Source: Oscillibacter sp. (lineage in GTDB: Bacteria; Bacillota; Clostridia; Oscillospirales; Oscillospiraceae). Taken from it: a DNA stretch of 13,180 bases. The notes below the pieces were generated by a model. The model had not been told where the DNA came from, made no database searches, and saw only the letters and a program-made list of their open reading frames with translations. A program made the position numbers and the translations under genes. The DNA lies in assembly GCA_020025475.1 (NCBI GenBank), contig JAHHSA010000045.1, positions 1 to 13,180 on the forward strand, read 5' to 3'. Position 1 is the first letter of the stretch, and every line of letters begins with the position of its first letter. Below are positions 1 through 5,967 of this stretch, piece by piece.

Positions 1-51
1 GTCCAGAAGAAGCTGACCCAGGGCATGACCGTGGGCGGACTGAAAGGCTAA
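1..51 (+). CDS. C-terminal end of a probable carbohydrate ABC transporter permease (partial)
   Basis: Only the last 16 codons and the TAA stop are in the window; the gene begins upstream. The tail reads VQKKLTQGMTVGGLKG. This resembles the usual end of CUT1 (MalG-type) sugar ABC permeases, which often finish in a pattern like QKYFxxGxTxGAVKG. The next genes are a small membrane protein 11 bases on and a GH112 phosphorylase, so a sugar permease fits: it would import the disaccharide that the phosphorylase splits. The family call rests on a very short tail plus context and could be wrong. Confidence 0.5.
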   Translation, partial: VQKKLTQGMTVGGLKG

Positions 52-62
52 GGTGACAACGT

Positions 63-260
63 ATGCGTTATTGGAAAGAACATATGGGCCTCCGTGCCGT
101 TCTGATGGCCGTCTTTTTCCTGGTGGGCATGTGCCTGCTGATTATCGGCTGGAAGATGACCGGTCAGCTCAAGGGCCTGGGCATCATGGTGGTTGGTCTC
201 ATTCTGCTGCTCACCGCTCTGCTGCTTTACAACAAGCCCTTTGAGGACCCCAAGGAGTAA
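63..260 (+). CDS. Small two-helix membrane protein in a sugar-uptake operon
   Basis: A 65-residue protein starting at ATG, with AAGGTG about 7 bases upstream that overlaps the end of the preceding gene, which suggests translational coupling. It has a short basic N-terminus (MRYWKEH), then two hydrophobic segments at about residues 10-29 and 38-56 separated by a short polar loop (KMTGQLKG). The C-terminus is charged (NKPFEDPKE). It resembles the small DUF6903-type membrane proteins found beside sugar ABC transporters in Clostridia, but that is from memory and unchecked. Its place between a probable ABC permease and a GH112 phosphorylase suggests an accessory role in uptake of the same sugar. 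No function is known to me. Confidence 0.75.
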   Translation: MRYWKEHMGLRAVLMAVFFLVGMCLLIIGWKMTGQLKGLGIMVVGLILLLTALLLYNKPFEDPKE

Positions 261-310
261 CCCTCCCACCGTTTCAAGTTTTTATTTTATCGTATTAGGA
301 GAAATACACT

Positions 311-2479
311 ATGAGTGACGTATTGAACAAAGGCCGCGTTACAATCCCCACGGACCTGGATGTGGTTCCCGAAACTCTAAGCCTGCTGGAGCGCTGGGGC
401 GCTGACGCCATCCGTGACTGCGATGGCACAGACTATCCCGAAGCTCTCAAGGACGTGGACGCCAAGGTCTACTCCACCTACTACACCACCCGTAAGGATA
501 ACGCCTGGGCCAAGGCCAACCCCGATGAGGTGCAGCAGTGCTACATCATGACCGGCTTTCATACCGCCGCAGACGGTGCCCTGTCCATCCCCCTGATGAA
601 GGGCATCAGCACCGAGCTGATGCAGGTCAACACCCGGGACGACATCAAGCGCTGGTGGGAGGTTGTGGACCGCACCACCGGCGAGCCTCTCTCCCCCGAT
701 GCTTGGCGTTGGGACGAGGCCACCGGCTGCGTGATCATCGACGCCCCCGCAGAGTTCCACGAGTACACCGTCAGCTTTCTGGCTTACCTGATCTGGGACC
801 CCGTCCATATGTATAACGCGGTCACCAACGACTGGAAGGACTTTGAGCACCAAATCACCTTTGACGTCCGCCAGCCCAAGACCCGCAAGTTCACCATGGA
901 GCGTCTGCGCAAATTCATCACCGAACATCCCTACGTGAACGTCATCCGCTACACCACCTTCTTCCACCAGTTCACCCTGGTGTTTGACGAGCTCAAGCGG
1001 GAAAAGTACGTGGACTGGTATGGCTACTCCGCCTCTGTCTCCCCCTACATTCTGGAGCAGTTTGAACGGGAGGTAGGTTACAAGTTCCGCCCCGAGTACA
1101 TCATTGACCAGGGCTATTACAACAACCAGTACCGCATCCCTTCCAAGGAGTTCAAGGACTTCATGGCCTTCCAGCGCCGTGAAGTGGCCGAGCTGGCCAA
1201 GGAAATGGTGGACATCACCCACGAGATGGGCAAGGAAGCCATGATGTTCCTGGGCGATCACTTCATCGGCACCGAGCCATACATGGACGAGTTCAAGTCC
1301 ATCGGTCTGGATGCCGTGGTTGGCTCCGTTGGCAACGGCTGCACCCTGCGCCTGATCTCTGACATCCCCGGCGTCAAGTACACTGAGGGCCGGTTCCTGC
1401 CCTACTTCTTCCCAGACACCTTCCACGAGGGCGGTGATCCCGTCCGGGAGGCCAAGGAGAACTGGGTCACCGCGCGCCGCGCCATTTTGAGAAAGCCCAT
1501 CGACCGCATTGGCTACGGCGGCTATCTCAAGCTTGCCTGCCAGTTCCCGGACTTCATCGACTACATTGAGAGCGTCTGCAAGGAGTTCCGCCAGCTGTAC
1601 GTCAACATTAAGGGTACCACTCCCTATTGCGTCAAGCGGGTCGCCGTGCTCAACAGCTGGGGCAAATGCCGCTCCTGGGGCTGCCACATGGTCCACCATG
1701 CGCTGTATCAGAAGCAGAACTACTCTTACGCCGGTGTGATTGAGGCCCTGTCCGGTGCTCCCTATGACGTGAGCTTCCTGAGTTTTGATGATCTCAAGGC
1801 CAACCCCGACGCGCTGAAAGACATGGATGTTGTCATCAACGTGGGTGACGGCGATACCGCCCACACCGGCGGTGCCATCTGGGAGGATGCCCAGATCTCT
1901 TCCATGGTGAAGAAGTTCATCTACAACGGCGGTGGCTTCATCGGTGTGGGTGAACCCGCCGGCCACCAGTATCAGGGCCGTTATCTCCAGCTTGCCGGCG
2001 CCATGGGTGTGGAGAAGGAGACCGGCTTCACCCTGAACTATGACAAGTACAACTGGGACGAGCATCCCGATCACTTCATCCTGCAGGACTGCACAAAGCC
2101 TGTGGACTTTGGTGAGGGCAAGAAGAACATCTACGCGCTGGAAGGCGCCCAGGTCCTGGTCCAGAAGGAAAAGGAAGTGCAGATGGCCGTCAACGAGTTC
2201 GGCAAGGGCCGTACCGTGTACATCTCCGGCCTGCCCTATAGCTTCGAGAACAACCGCATTCTGCACCGTGCCGTGCTGTGGAGCAGCCACTCCGAGGACG
2301 AGCTGAACCGCTGGTTCTCCTCCAACTTCAACGTAGAGGTGCATGCCTACGTAAAGAACGGCAAATACTGCGTGGTGAACAACACCTATGTGCCCCAGTC
2401 CACCACCGTCTACCGCGGCGACGGCTCCAGCTTCGACATTGACCTGGCAGCCAATGAGATCCGCTGGTACGAAATCTGA
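311..2479 (+). CDS. GH112 1,3-beta-galactosyl-N-acetylhexosamine phosphorylase (or galactosyl-rhamnose phosphorylase)
   Basis: A 722-residue cytoplasmic enzyme of glycoside hydrolase family 112, full length for the family. GH112 enzymes use phosphate to split beta-galactosides such as lacto-N-biose or galacto-N-biose (from milk oligosaccharides and mucin), giving galactose 1-phosphate and N-acetylhexosamine; some members instead use beta-1,4-galactosyl-rhamnose. Family-like stretches include WGADAIRDCDGT near the N-terminus, WEVVDRTTGE, the barrel segment FLGDHFIGTEPY, and a middle to C-terminal Rossmann-like domain with INVGDGDTAHTGG and GFIGVGEPAGHQYQGR. Asp316 in GDH is the likely general acid by position, matching Asp313 of the Bifidobacterium enzyme. 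The start is ATG with AGGAGA about 9 bases upstream. It lies last in an operon with the ABC permease, so the sugar is probably imported intact. Family is certain; substrate within the family is not decided by what can be read here. Confidence 0.93.
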   Translation: MSDVLNKGRVTIPTDLDVVPETLSLLERWGADAIRDCDGTDYPEALKDVDAKVYSTYYTTRKDNAWAKANPDEVQQCYIMTGFHTAADGALSIPLMKGISTELMQVNTRDDIKRWWEVVDRTTGEPLSPDAWRWDEATGCVIIDAPAEFHEYTVSFLAYLIWDPVHMYNAVTNDWKDFEHQITFDVRQPKTRKFTMERLRKFITEHPYVNVIRYTTFFHQFTLVFDELKREKYVDWYGYSASVSPYILEQFEREVGYKFRPEYIIDQGYYNNQYRIPSKEFKDFMAFQRREVAELAKEMVDITHEMGKEAMMFLGDHFIGTEPYMDEFKSIGLDAVVGSVGNGCTLRLISDIPGVKYTEGRFLPYFFPDTFHEGGDPVREAKENWVTARRAILRKPIDRIGYGGYLKLACQFPDFIDYIESVCKEFRQLYVNIKGTTPYCVKRVAVLNSWGKCRSWGCHMVHHALYQKQNYSYAGVIEALSGAPYDVSFLSFDDLKANPDALKDMDVVINVGDGDTAHTGGAIWEDAQISSMVKKFIYNGGGFIGVGEPAGHQYQGRYLQLAGAMGVEKETGFTLNYDKYNWDEHPDHFILQDCTKPVDFGEGKKNIYALEGAQVLVQKEKEVQMAVNEFGKGRTVYISGLPYSFENNRILHRAVLWSSHSEDELNRWFSSNFNVEVHAYVKNGKYCVVNNTYVPQSTTVYRGDGSSFDIDLAANEIRWYEI

Positions 2480-2727
2480 TCCGTCTTTGAAAAAAGCGCA
2501 TCCCAATGATGGAACAGCAGTTCCTCTCCTGTCCGCTTCTCGTTCATAAAACTCCTCCCCGGTGCCATCTGACACCATGCCATTTCCGAAACAGCAAAAT
2601 GAAGCGGTAAGTTTGCATCCATGCGCAAAATTTCTGTTTTGCTTTCATAAACAGGCCGAACATTCTATGTCAAAAGGAGCGCATCACAGCCCTTCCCACA
2701 AAACCCACGGCTGCCCGAGCCGCAAGC

Positions 2728-2748
2728 TTTTCCACAGGCTGTGGAGAA
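2728..2748. promoter_or_regulatory. Inverted pair of DnaA-box-like 9-mers
   Basis: TTTTCCACA (2728-2736) is followed after 3 bases by TGTGGAGAA (2740-2748), which reads TTCTCCACA on the other strand. Each differs from the DnaA consensus TTATCCACA at one base, and the pair is symmetric about the GGC centre. It could be a DnaA-bound regulatory site, a site for another dimeric regulator, or a short stem-loop. No replication gene is nearby, so an origin is unlikely. Confidence 0.3.
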
Positions 2749-2809
2749 TCTTTTGAAATATTCAGACGTTTCAAGCCGCTATGGCACAATCCCTGTTTCC
2801 ATTTTTCTC

Positions 2810-2838
2810 GCATAATTGAAACATCTGGGCAGATACTA
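2810..2838 (+). promoter_or_regulatory. Candidate sigma-G-type promoter of spoVT
   Basis: GCATA (2810-2814), a 17-base spacer and GATACTA (2832-2838) fit the forespore sigma-G pattern (roughly GHATR, 17-18 bases, CATNNTA), with only the first base of the -10 off. The -10 ends 28 bases before the ATG, leaving room for a short leader with the AGGAGG site. No good sigma-A pair was seen in the same place. Bacillus subtilis spoVT is transcribed by sigma-G, so this agrees with the gene. Confidence 0.55.
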
Positions 2839-2866
2839 GGAAAAAGCCTGTTTAAGGAGGAGTTTT

Positions 2867-3406
2867 ATGAAAGCAACTGGGATCATTCGGAAAATTGATG
2901 ACCTTGGCCGCATTGTGATTCCCAAAGAGATTCGTCGCACCATGCGAATTCGGGAGGGCGACCCCCTTGAAATTTACACCAATCACGACGGAGAGGTCAT
3001 CTTTAAAAAATACTCCATGCTGGAGGGGATTGAAGACTGTGCCGGGGATCTTTGCGGCGCTTTGAACCACAGTACTGGCGGAATGTGTATTGTGACTGAC
3101 CGGGATGTGGTGATTGCCGTTGCAGGCGGCGGAAAGCGTGATCTGCTGGACCGTCGGATCTCCCGGGAGCTGGAGCAGCTTCTGGAGCGCCGGAGCACCT
3201 ATCGCTGCGACGCCGGGAGCGCCTCTGTTCCCGTCACCGATGCCACTGACAAATACACGGTCCTGGCTGCCTGTCCCGTGCTCTCTGAGGGGGACCTGGT
3301 GGGAAGTGTACTGCTGGCTGGCACAGAGCAGGCCCCCGCCCAGGAGGTGGACTGTAAGCTGATCGAGACCTTCGCTGCCTTTCTGGGACGGCACCTGGCG
3401 GAGTGA
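2867..3406 (+). CDS. spoVT: Stage V sporulation protein T, AbrB-family transcriptional regulator
   Basis: A 179-residue protein, the length of B. subtilis SpoVT (178). Residues 1-50 form the AbrB/MazE-type swapped-hairpin DNA-binding domain and are nearly identical to SpoVT: MKATGIIRKIDDLGRIVIPK, then EIRRTMRIREGDPLEIY. Residues of about 60-178 form the GAF-like C-terminal domain, more divergent (CIVTDRDVVIAVAGGGKRDL, LVGSVLLAG, ending in FLGRHLAE). In B. subtilis, SpoVT adjusts sigma-G-dependent genes in the forespore and affects coat formation and germination. Translation starts at ATG with AAGGAGG 6 bases upstream. The gene stands alone, with its own sporulation-type promoter and a strong terminator. 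This is the clearest sign that the host forms endospores. Confidence 0.95.
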   Translation: MKATGIIRKIDDLGRIVIPKEIRRTMRIREGDPLEIYTNHDGEVIFKKYSMLEGIEDCAGDLCGALNHSTGGMCIVTDRDVVIAVAGGGKRDLLDRRISRELEQLLERRSTYRCDAGSASVPVTDATDKYTVLAACPVLSEGDLVGSVLLAGTEQAPAQEVDCKLIETFAAFLGRHLAE

Positions 3407-3479
3407 CGCTGTTTTCTCCTCCCACGCCAGGGACGTCCCGGTTTTGCGCACGTCCCCCCATGATGATGGAAAACGCTTT

Positions 3480-3518
3480 GACTGTCGGCGGAGGCCCCCT
3501 CCCCGGCAGTCTTTTTTT
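3480..3518 (+). terminator. Rho-independent terminator after spoVT
   Basis: An outer stem GACTGTCGG / CCGGCAGTC (9 pairs with one G-U) encloses an inner stem GGAGG-CCC-CCTCC. It is followed at once by seven T residues (3512-3518). It lies 74 bases after the spoVT stop and separates spoVT from the metal-GTPase operon. Confidence 0.9.
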
Positions 3519-3590
3519 GTTCACCCACGGGCAAATACGGAACAAATCCATCATTTCCGGCAAAAAAGTCGTAAACTTTTCGTGACGCCG

Positions 3591-3618
3591 TTGCATTTTT
3601 TGTATTTAATGATATGAT
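3591..3618 (+). promoter_or_regulatory. Sigma-A promoter of the G3E GTPase operon
   Basis: TTGCAT (3591-3596), a 16-base spacer, then TATGAT (3613-3618). Transcription would begin near 3625. This places the in-frame GTG at 3624 at or before the transcript start and supports the ATG at 3660 as the true start of the next gene. No convincing Zur-type palindrome was found around it. Confidence 0.65.
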
Positions 3619-3659
3619 TAGCTGTGATCGAAAAAATTTCAGATAAAGGACTGAATCTT

Positions 3660-4829
3660 ATGACGAAAATTGATATTGTCTCTGGCTTCCTGGGTGCCGG
3701 CAAAACCACTCTTATTAAAAAGCTTCTGAAAGAGGCCTATCCCAATGAGAAGCTGGTCCTGATTGAAAACGAATTCGGCGAGATCAACATTGACGGCGGC
3801 TTCCTGAAAGAGTCCGGCATTGAGATTTCTGAGATGTCCGCCGGCTGCATCTGCTGCTCTCTTGTGGGTGACTTCAACAAGTCCCTGAAGGACGTGGTCG
3901 CGCAGTTCCATCCTGACCGCATCCTCATCGAGCCCTCCGGCGTTGGCAAGCTGTCCGACGTGATTGTGGCTGTTGAGAACACCGTGGCCGAAGTCCCCGA
4001 ACTCAAACTCAACAGCTATGTCACCGTGGCCGATGCTTCCAAGGTCAAGGTCTACATGAAAAACTTCGGTGAGTTCTACAACAACCAGATTGAAGCCGCC
4101 GGCACCATCATCCTCTCCCGCACTCAGAAGTTGAGTCAGGAGAAACTGGAAGCCGCCGTTGCCATGCTGCGTGAGAAGAACGCAGATGCCGCCATCCTGA
4201 CCACTCCCTGGGATCAGCTGGACGGCAAGACCATCCTCTCCGCCATTGAGAAGGTCTCCCTGGCTGACGAGCTGCTGGCCAAGATGCGTGAGGCCCATGA
4301 GGCGGACGCTGCTGAGCATGCACACCATCACCACGAGCACGGTGAGGCGTGTGGCTGCGGCTGTCATGACCACGAGCACGATCATGAGCACGAGCACGGT
4401 GAGGAGTGCAGCTGCGGCTGCCATGACCACGAGCATCATCATGAGCACGAGCACGGTGAGGAGTGCGGCTGCCATGACCACGAGCATCATCATGAGCACG
4501 AGCATGGTGAGGCGTGCGGCTGCGGCTGCCATGATCACGAGCATCATCACCATGCCGACGAAGTGTTCGGCAGCTGGGGGATTGAAACGCCCAGAACCTA
4601 CTCCAGGGCCGAACTGGAGCACATGCTCACGGAGCTGGATTCCGGCAAGTACGGCAAGATCCTCCGTGCCAAGGGCATCGTCAACGGCACCGACGGTGCG
4701 TGGCTGGAGTTTGACTACGTCCCGGAGGAGTTTGAGGTCCGCGCTGGTCACCCCGACTACACCGGCCGCCTGTGCGTCATTGGCGCCGAGCTGGATGAGC
4801 ACAAACTGACCGAGCTCTTTGGTCTCTAA
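3660..4829 (+). CDS. COG0523 (CobW/G3E-family) P-loop metallochaperone with His/Cys-rich insert
   Basis: A 389-residue protein related to zinc/cobalt metallochaperones (YciC/ZagA/ZNG1/CobW). The start is the ATG with AAAGGA 8 bases upstream; an in-frame GTG 36 bases earlier has no ribosome site. Walker A is GFLGAGKTT (residues 9-17), the family metal motif CICC is at 63-66, and the Walker-B-like EPSGVG starts at 91. The usual guanine-specificity NKxD is replaced by SRTQ (153-156). Residues 220-298 are an insert of four His/Cys-rich repeats (32 His, 11 Cys in 79 residues), probably a metal-storage or delivery arm. A CobW C-terminal domain follows (about 305-389; YSRAELEHMLTELDSGKYG, RAKGIVN). 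The nucleotide-driven metal-transfer role is family knowledge; the metal is not known. The downstream partner is 21 bases away. Confidence 0.88.
   Translation: MTKIDIVSGFLGAGKTTLIKKLLKEAYPNEKLVLIENEFGEINIDGGFLKESGIEISEMSAGCICCSLVGDFNKSLKDVVAQFHPDRILIEPSGVGKLSDVIVAVENTVAEVPELKLNSYVTVADASKVKVYMKNFGEFYNNQIEAAGTIILSRTQKLSQEKLEAAVAMLREKNADAAILTTPWDQLDGKTILSAIEKVSLADELLAKMREAHEADAAEHAHHHHEHGEACGCGCHDHEHDHEHEHGEECSCGCHDHEHHHEHEHGEECGCHDHEHHHEHEHGEACGCGCHDHEHHHHADEVFGSWGIETPRTYSRAELEHMLTELDSGKYGKILRAKGIVNGTDGAWLEFDYVPEEFEVRAGHPDYTGRLCVIGAELDEHKLTELFGL
4317..4553 (+). repeat. Tandem His/Cys-coding repeats inside the COG0523 gene
   Basis: About four in-frame units of 17-21 codons with the pattern HEHEHGEECGCGCHDHEHH. 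At DNA level the units are near-identical 51-57 base blocks built on CATGACCACGAGCATCATCA. The third unit lacks one 6-base GGCTGC step (CGC instead of CGCGC). This suggests growth and shrinkage by slippage or unequal crossover with the frame kept. The encoded residues offer alternating His, Asp/Glu and Cys ligands. Confidence 0.9.
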
Positions 4830-4850
4830 TCTGGAAAAGGAACAAACAAT

Positions 4851-5783
4851 ATGGCTGATATTCCTGTTTATCTGGTCGCCGGATTCCTGGACGCCGGCAA
4901 AACCAATTTCATCAACGGTATCCTGGAGGACGGCTTTGCCCGGGAGGACCCCACGCTGCTGATCTGCTGCGAGGAGGGCGAAGAGGAGTACAACCCCAAT
5001 GCCCTGGACAACGTGACTGTCATCAACTTTGAAGATGCCTCCCAATTGAACCCCTCCAACCTGAAGGCTTTGGAGAAGAAGTATTCCTTCCGTCAGGTTA
5101 TCATCGAGTACAACGGTATGTGGTCTCTGCGGCCCTTCTATGAGGGTGCTCTGCCCACCAACTGGGTGCTCTATCAGATCATGACCTTCGTCTACGCTCC
5201 CACTTTTGAGCTGTACGCAGCCAATATGGGTCAGCTGATGATGGAGAAGATCATGAACACAGACCTGTTGGTCTTCAACCGCTGCACTGCGCAGCTGCGG
5301 GAGAGCCTGCGGTCACGGAATCTGCGGATGGTAAACCGCCAGGCCGAGATCTATCTGGAAAATGAGGACGGCACCAGCGAGGATTACCAGCTGGGCGACG
5401 AGTCTCCCTTCGACCTGGACCAGCCGGTGATCGACATTCCTGACAACGACTTCGGCGTCTGGTATGTGGATGTGATGGACCACCCTGACCGTTACGACGG
5501 CAAGACGATCCACACGAAGCTGGTCATGTGTCATTCCAAGAAATACCCCGGTGTCCACTGCCCCGGCCGCTTTGCCATGATCTGCTGTGAAAACGACATC
5601 CAGTTCCTGGGGCTGATTGCACGGGGAGAGATGCTGGATGACTACGAAAACCGCGACTGGCTGGAAGTCACCGCTAAGATGTCTCTGGAAGACCACTCCG
5701 CCTACCAGGGCAAGGGTCCCGTGATGAAAATCCTGACCGCTGCTCCCTGCGAGAAAGCTGCTCAGGAGGTTGTTTCCTTCTGA
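4851..5783 (+). CDS. Degenerate G3E-type GTPase fused to a TIGR03943/YcgQ-like C-terminal domain
   Basis: A 310-residue protein starting at ATG, with AAAAGGA about 10 bases upstream. The N-terminus resembles COG0523 GTPases: IPVYLVAGFLDAGKTNFING has a complete Walker A (residues 11-18). Other motifs are altered: CC at 39-40 lies in an acidic stretch (CCEEGEEEY), EYNG stands where EPSG is expected, and FNRCT where NKxD is expected. From about residue 190 the sequence looks like the C-terminal domain of TIGR03943/DUF1980 (YcgQ) proteins: DNDFGVWYVDVMDHPDRYDG, then GRFAMICCENDIQFLGLIA with a Cys pair at 245-246. YcgQ-type proteins normally pair with a DUF318/YcgR permease; none is seen in this window. 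The 21-base gap to the preceding metallochaperone and the shared terminator indicate one operon. The domain match is from memory of the families, and the function is unknown. Metal homeostasis is inferred. Confidence 0.75.
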   Translation: MADIPVYLVAGFLDAGKTNFINGILEDGFAREDPTLLICCEEGEEEYNPNALDNVTVINFEDASQLNPSNLKALEKKYSFRQVIIEYNGMWSLRPFYEGALPTNWVLYQIMTFVYAPTFELYAANMGQLMMEKIMNTDLLVFNRCTAQLRESLRSRNLRMVNRQAEIYLENEDGTSEDYQLGDESPFDLDQPVIDIPDNDFGVWYVDVMDHPDRYDGKTIHTKLVMCHSKKYPGVHCPGRFAMICCENDIQFLGLIARGEMLDDYENRDWLEVTAKMSLEDHSAYQGKGPVMKILTAAPCEKAAQEVVSF

Positions 5784-5790
5784 TGCCACA

Positions 5791-5816
5791 TATCCGGTGA
5801 GTTTATCCTCCGGATA
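5791..5816 (+). other. Short hairpin after the GTPase operon
   Basis: TATCCGG (5791-5797) and CCGGATA (5810-5816) form a perfect 7-pair stem with a 12-base loop, 7 bases after the stop codon. It has no T-run of its own and stands directly before the main terminator. It may protect the 3' end or slow polymerase. Confidence 0.5.
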
Positions 5817-5818
5817 CA

Positions 5819-5862
5819 ACGCCGACCGGTCCTTCGGGACTCAGGTCGGCGTCCCGGTTTTT
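5819..5862 (+). terminator. Rho-independent terminator of the GTPase operon, with a TTCG-capped inner stem
   Basis: The outer stem ACGCCGACC / GGTCGGCGT is 9 perfect pairs. Inside it, GTCC-TTCG-GGAC forms a second stem capped by the very stable UUCG tetraloop. CCCGG and a five-T run follow. It closes the operon 3660-5783. Confidence 0.88.
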
Positions 5863-5967
5863 GCCCTTCTTTTCACTACATCTTGTTATTATTCTATCTT
5901 GCAATACGTTTTGTAATCTGTTTTTTTAGATTTCAGGCGTGTCGCCCATTGGAAAGGATCACCTGTT

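Larger units (their letters stand above)
2480..2866. other. 387-base intergenic region between the GH112 gene and spoVT
   Basis: No convincing gene lies here. Open frames on both strands lack ribosome binding sites and have no recognisable protein character. The only stem-loops after the GH112 stop are weak (GGAAC-AGCA-GTTCC at 2511-2524 and CGGCT-GCCCG-AGCCG at 2708-2722), and neither has a clear T-run, so the operon end is not marked by a strong terminator. An imperfect 16-base palindrome sits at 2561-2576 (GGTGCCATCTGACACC, 12 of 16 symmetric). The right part holds the inverted DnaA-box-like pair (2728-2748) and the spoVT promoter (2810-2838). Confidence 0.6.

Noticed and set aside
377..2578. 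Very long minus-strand open frame opposite the GH112 gene
   Set aside because: It mirrors the codon structure of a certain GH112 gene, has repetitive low-complexity composition and no family features.
2562..2756. 64-residue open frame in the gap before spoVT
   Set aside because: It has no ribosome binding site, an irregular composition and no membrane or domain features.
3565..3590. Possible Zur-type operator (GTCGTAAACTTTTCGTGAC) before the metal-GTPase operon
   Set aside because: Only the outer three bases and a few inner ones are symmetric, and it does not match the TCGTAATNATTACGA pattern.
3624..3659. GTG start extending the COG0523 protein by 12 residues
   Set aside because: It has no ribosome binding site and lies at about the predicted transcript start; the ATG at 3660 has AAAGGA and begins the family-typical MTKIDIVSGFLGAGKT.
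4317..4553. CRISPR-like or satellite array
   Set aside because: The repeats are in frame, have no spacers and encode a His/Cys protein segment inside a clear gene.
3639..5045. Long minus-strand open frame opposite the two GTPase genes
   Set aside because: It is antisense to well-supported genes; its Met/Val/Leu-rich middle is simply the His/Cys repeat read backwards.
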